Below, piece by piece: positions 4,818 to 5,522 of a stretch of 5,522 nucleotides of DNA; the stretch's first letter is position 1, and each line of letters begins with the position of its first letter. The DNA is from Betaproteobacteria bacterium. GTDB taxonomy: Bacteria > Pseudomonadota > Gammaproteobacteria > Burkholderiales > Burkholderiaceae_C. Position numbers and translations under genes: made by a program. Location: contig RFWA01000183.1 in the NCBI GenBank assembly GCA_009922295.1, forward strand, positions 1-5,522, read 5' to 3'. The notes under the pieces are model-generated. The model saw only the letters and a program-made list of their open reading frames with translations. It had not been told where the DNA came from and ran no database searches.

Positions 4818-5522
4818 ATGTCCACTGCGTCTACCCTGCCCCCTGAGCCCCTCGCGCTGACCGACGCGGCATTCATTGCGGGCGCTGAAGTGCCCGCTGC
4901 GCTTTTGGGGCGTTTGAATGAGTTGTCAGATTGGCGTCAGCACTTGGACCGGTTGCCGCTGCAATTGGCCCGCGACGGCTATGTGCTGCTGCGCGGCGCA
5001 CTGCCCCGTGACGCCGTGCTGACCGCCCGGCGCGATGTGCTGCAGCGCCTGGCCGCAGTGGGCGAGATTGCGGAGCCCAGCGAGGCGGCCTTGGCCACAG
5101 GCCGCAGCCAGCGCGCGGCCTTGCACCCGGACCTGGGTGCATTTTGGAAACAGGTGTGTGAGTCGCCCGCCTTGCGCAGCCTGAGCCATGGCCCGGCGCT
5201 GGCCGAGGTATCGGCGGCGGTGCTGGCTTGTGCCACCGTGCCATTTGATTTTTTATGGCTGCGTACCATGGCGCAGGGCCGAGCCAGTCCGCTGCACTTC
5301 GACCATGTGTATATGAACCGCGGTTCGCAGCGCCTGGTCACGGCCTGGATCCCCTTGGGCGATGTGCCCTTGCGCGCCGGGCCGCTGGTGGTGGTGGAGG
5401 GCTCGCACCAGTTTGAGGACCTGATCGCGCGCTACCGTGGCGTTGACGTGGACCGCGACAGCCTGCCTGGCTCTTTTCCAGAAGACGCCGTCGCTTTTGC
5501 CCAAGGCCGTCAAACCCGGCTG
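4818..5522 (+). CDS. Phytanoyl-CoA dioxygenase (PhyH)-family Fe(II)/2-oxoglutarate oxygenase (3' end cut off by window edge)
   Basis: PhyH-family enzymes are cytosolic non-heme iron oxygenases that use O2 and 2-oxoglutarate to hydroxylate or oxidatively cleave small substrates. The 235 visible residues are open to the window edge. LARDGYVLLRGALP (50-63) is the typical PhyH opening. The iron ligands H160 and D162 are in LHFDHVYMNRG (159-169), followed by LVTAWIPLGDVP (173-184) and GPLVVVEGSHQF (188-199), the usual segment after the HxD motif. The distal histidine and the arginine for 2-oxoglutarate must lie beyond the edge. The first 45 or so residues are a non-conserved lead-in. ATG at 4818 was chosen; an in-frame TTG at 4800 is an alternative, and no clear Shine-Dalgarno marks either. 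It is divergent from the sugar operon and shares its control region, so it may act on the same substrate. The substrate is not recognisable; the family call is firm. Confidence 0.85.
   Translation, partial: MSTASTLPPEPLALTDAAFIAGAEVPAALLGRLNELSDWRQHLDRLPLQLARDGYVLLRGALPRDAVLTARRDVLQRLAAVGEIAEPSEAALATGRSQRAALHPDLGAFWKQVCESPALRSLSHGPALAEVSAAVLACATVPFDFLWLRTMAQGRASPLHFDHVYMNRGSQRLVTAWIPLGDVPLRAGPLVVVEGSHQFEDLIARYRGVDVDRDSLPGSFPEDAVAFAQGRQTRL

Noticed and set aside
4873..5244. Minus-strand open frames opposite the dioxygenase gene
   Set aside because: Arg/Pro/Ala-rich low-complexity translations with no ribosome site; the plus strand encodes a recognisable PhyH protein throughout.
1..5522. CRISPR array, tRNA or rRNA genes, insertion sequence, origin
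   Set aside because: No regularly spaced repeats, RNA-gene hallmarks, transposase or terminal inverted repeats were seen on either strand.

Overview
This window most likely comes from a betaproteobacterium of the Comamonadaceae (Rhodoferax/Polaromonas/Acidovorax-like). That rests on the GC-rich coding style, the TRAP-type uptake genes, and a short palindromic repeat at 4259-4309 that resembles, from memory, the dispersed repeats of that family. The assignment is inference; no 16S or tRNA gene is present.

Layout. Positions 1-4715 hold one compact minus-strand gene cluster, transcribed right to left: a FucU/RbsD-type sugar mutarotase (4290-4715), a GntR/FCD regulator (3571-4293), a DapA/N-acetylneuraminate-lyase-type aldolase or dehydratase (2644-3558), then a complete TRAP substrate-binding protein DctP (1604-2608), the small permease DctQ (1119-1607) and the large permease DctM (1-1122, C-terminus cut by the window edge). 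Three gene pairs overlap by 4 bases (ATGA, GTGA, ATGA) and the other gaps are 12 and 35 bases, so this looks like one operon. Positions 4716-4817 form a divergent control region. Positions 4818-5522 hold the 5' part of a plus-strand phytanoyl-CoA dioxygenase (PhyH)-family oxygenase, cut by the right edge.

How the genes may work together. DctPQM would import a small, probably carboxylated, substrate. The mutarotase points to a reducing sugar of the L-fucose class, and the Schiff-base aldolase family often ends such routes by cleaving a 2-keto-3-deoxy sugar acid to pyruvate plus an aldehyde. A non-phosphorylating deoxy-sugar or sugar-acid pathway is therefore a reasonable reading. The dehydrogenase, lactonase and dehydratase it would need are not in the window. 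The FCD regulator is the obvious controller of the locus: a perfect 12-bp palindrome lies between two convincing, divergent sigma70-like promoters whose -10 elements overlap.

The most notable non-coding signals are this shared promoter/operator block, a 14-bp perfect hairpin followed by a U-tract inside the start of dctQ (possible attenuator between binding protein and permease), the repeat supplying the end of one protein and the start of the next, and a C7 tract between the Shine-Dalgarno and the TTG start of the aldolase gene.
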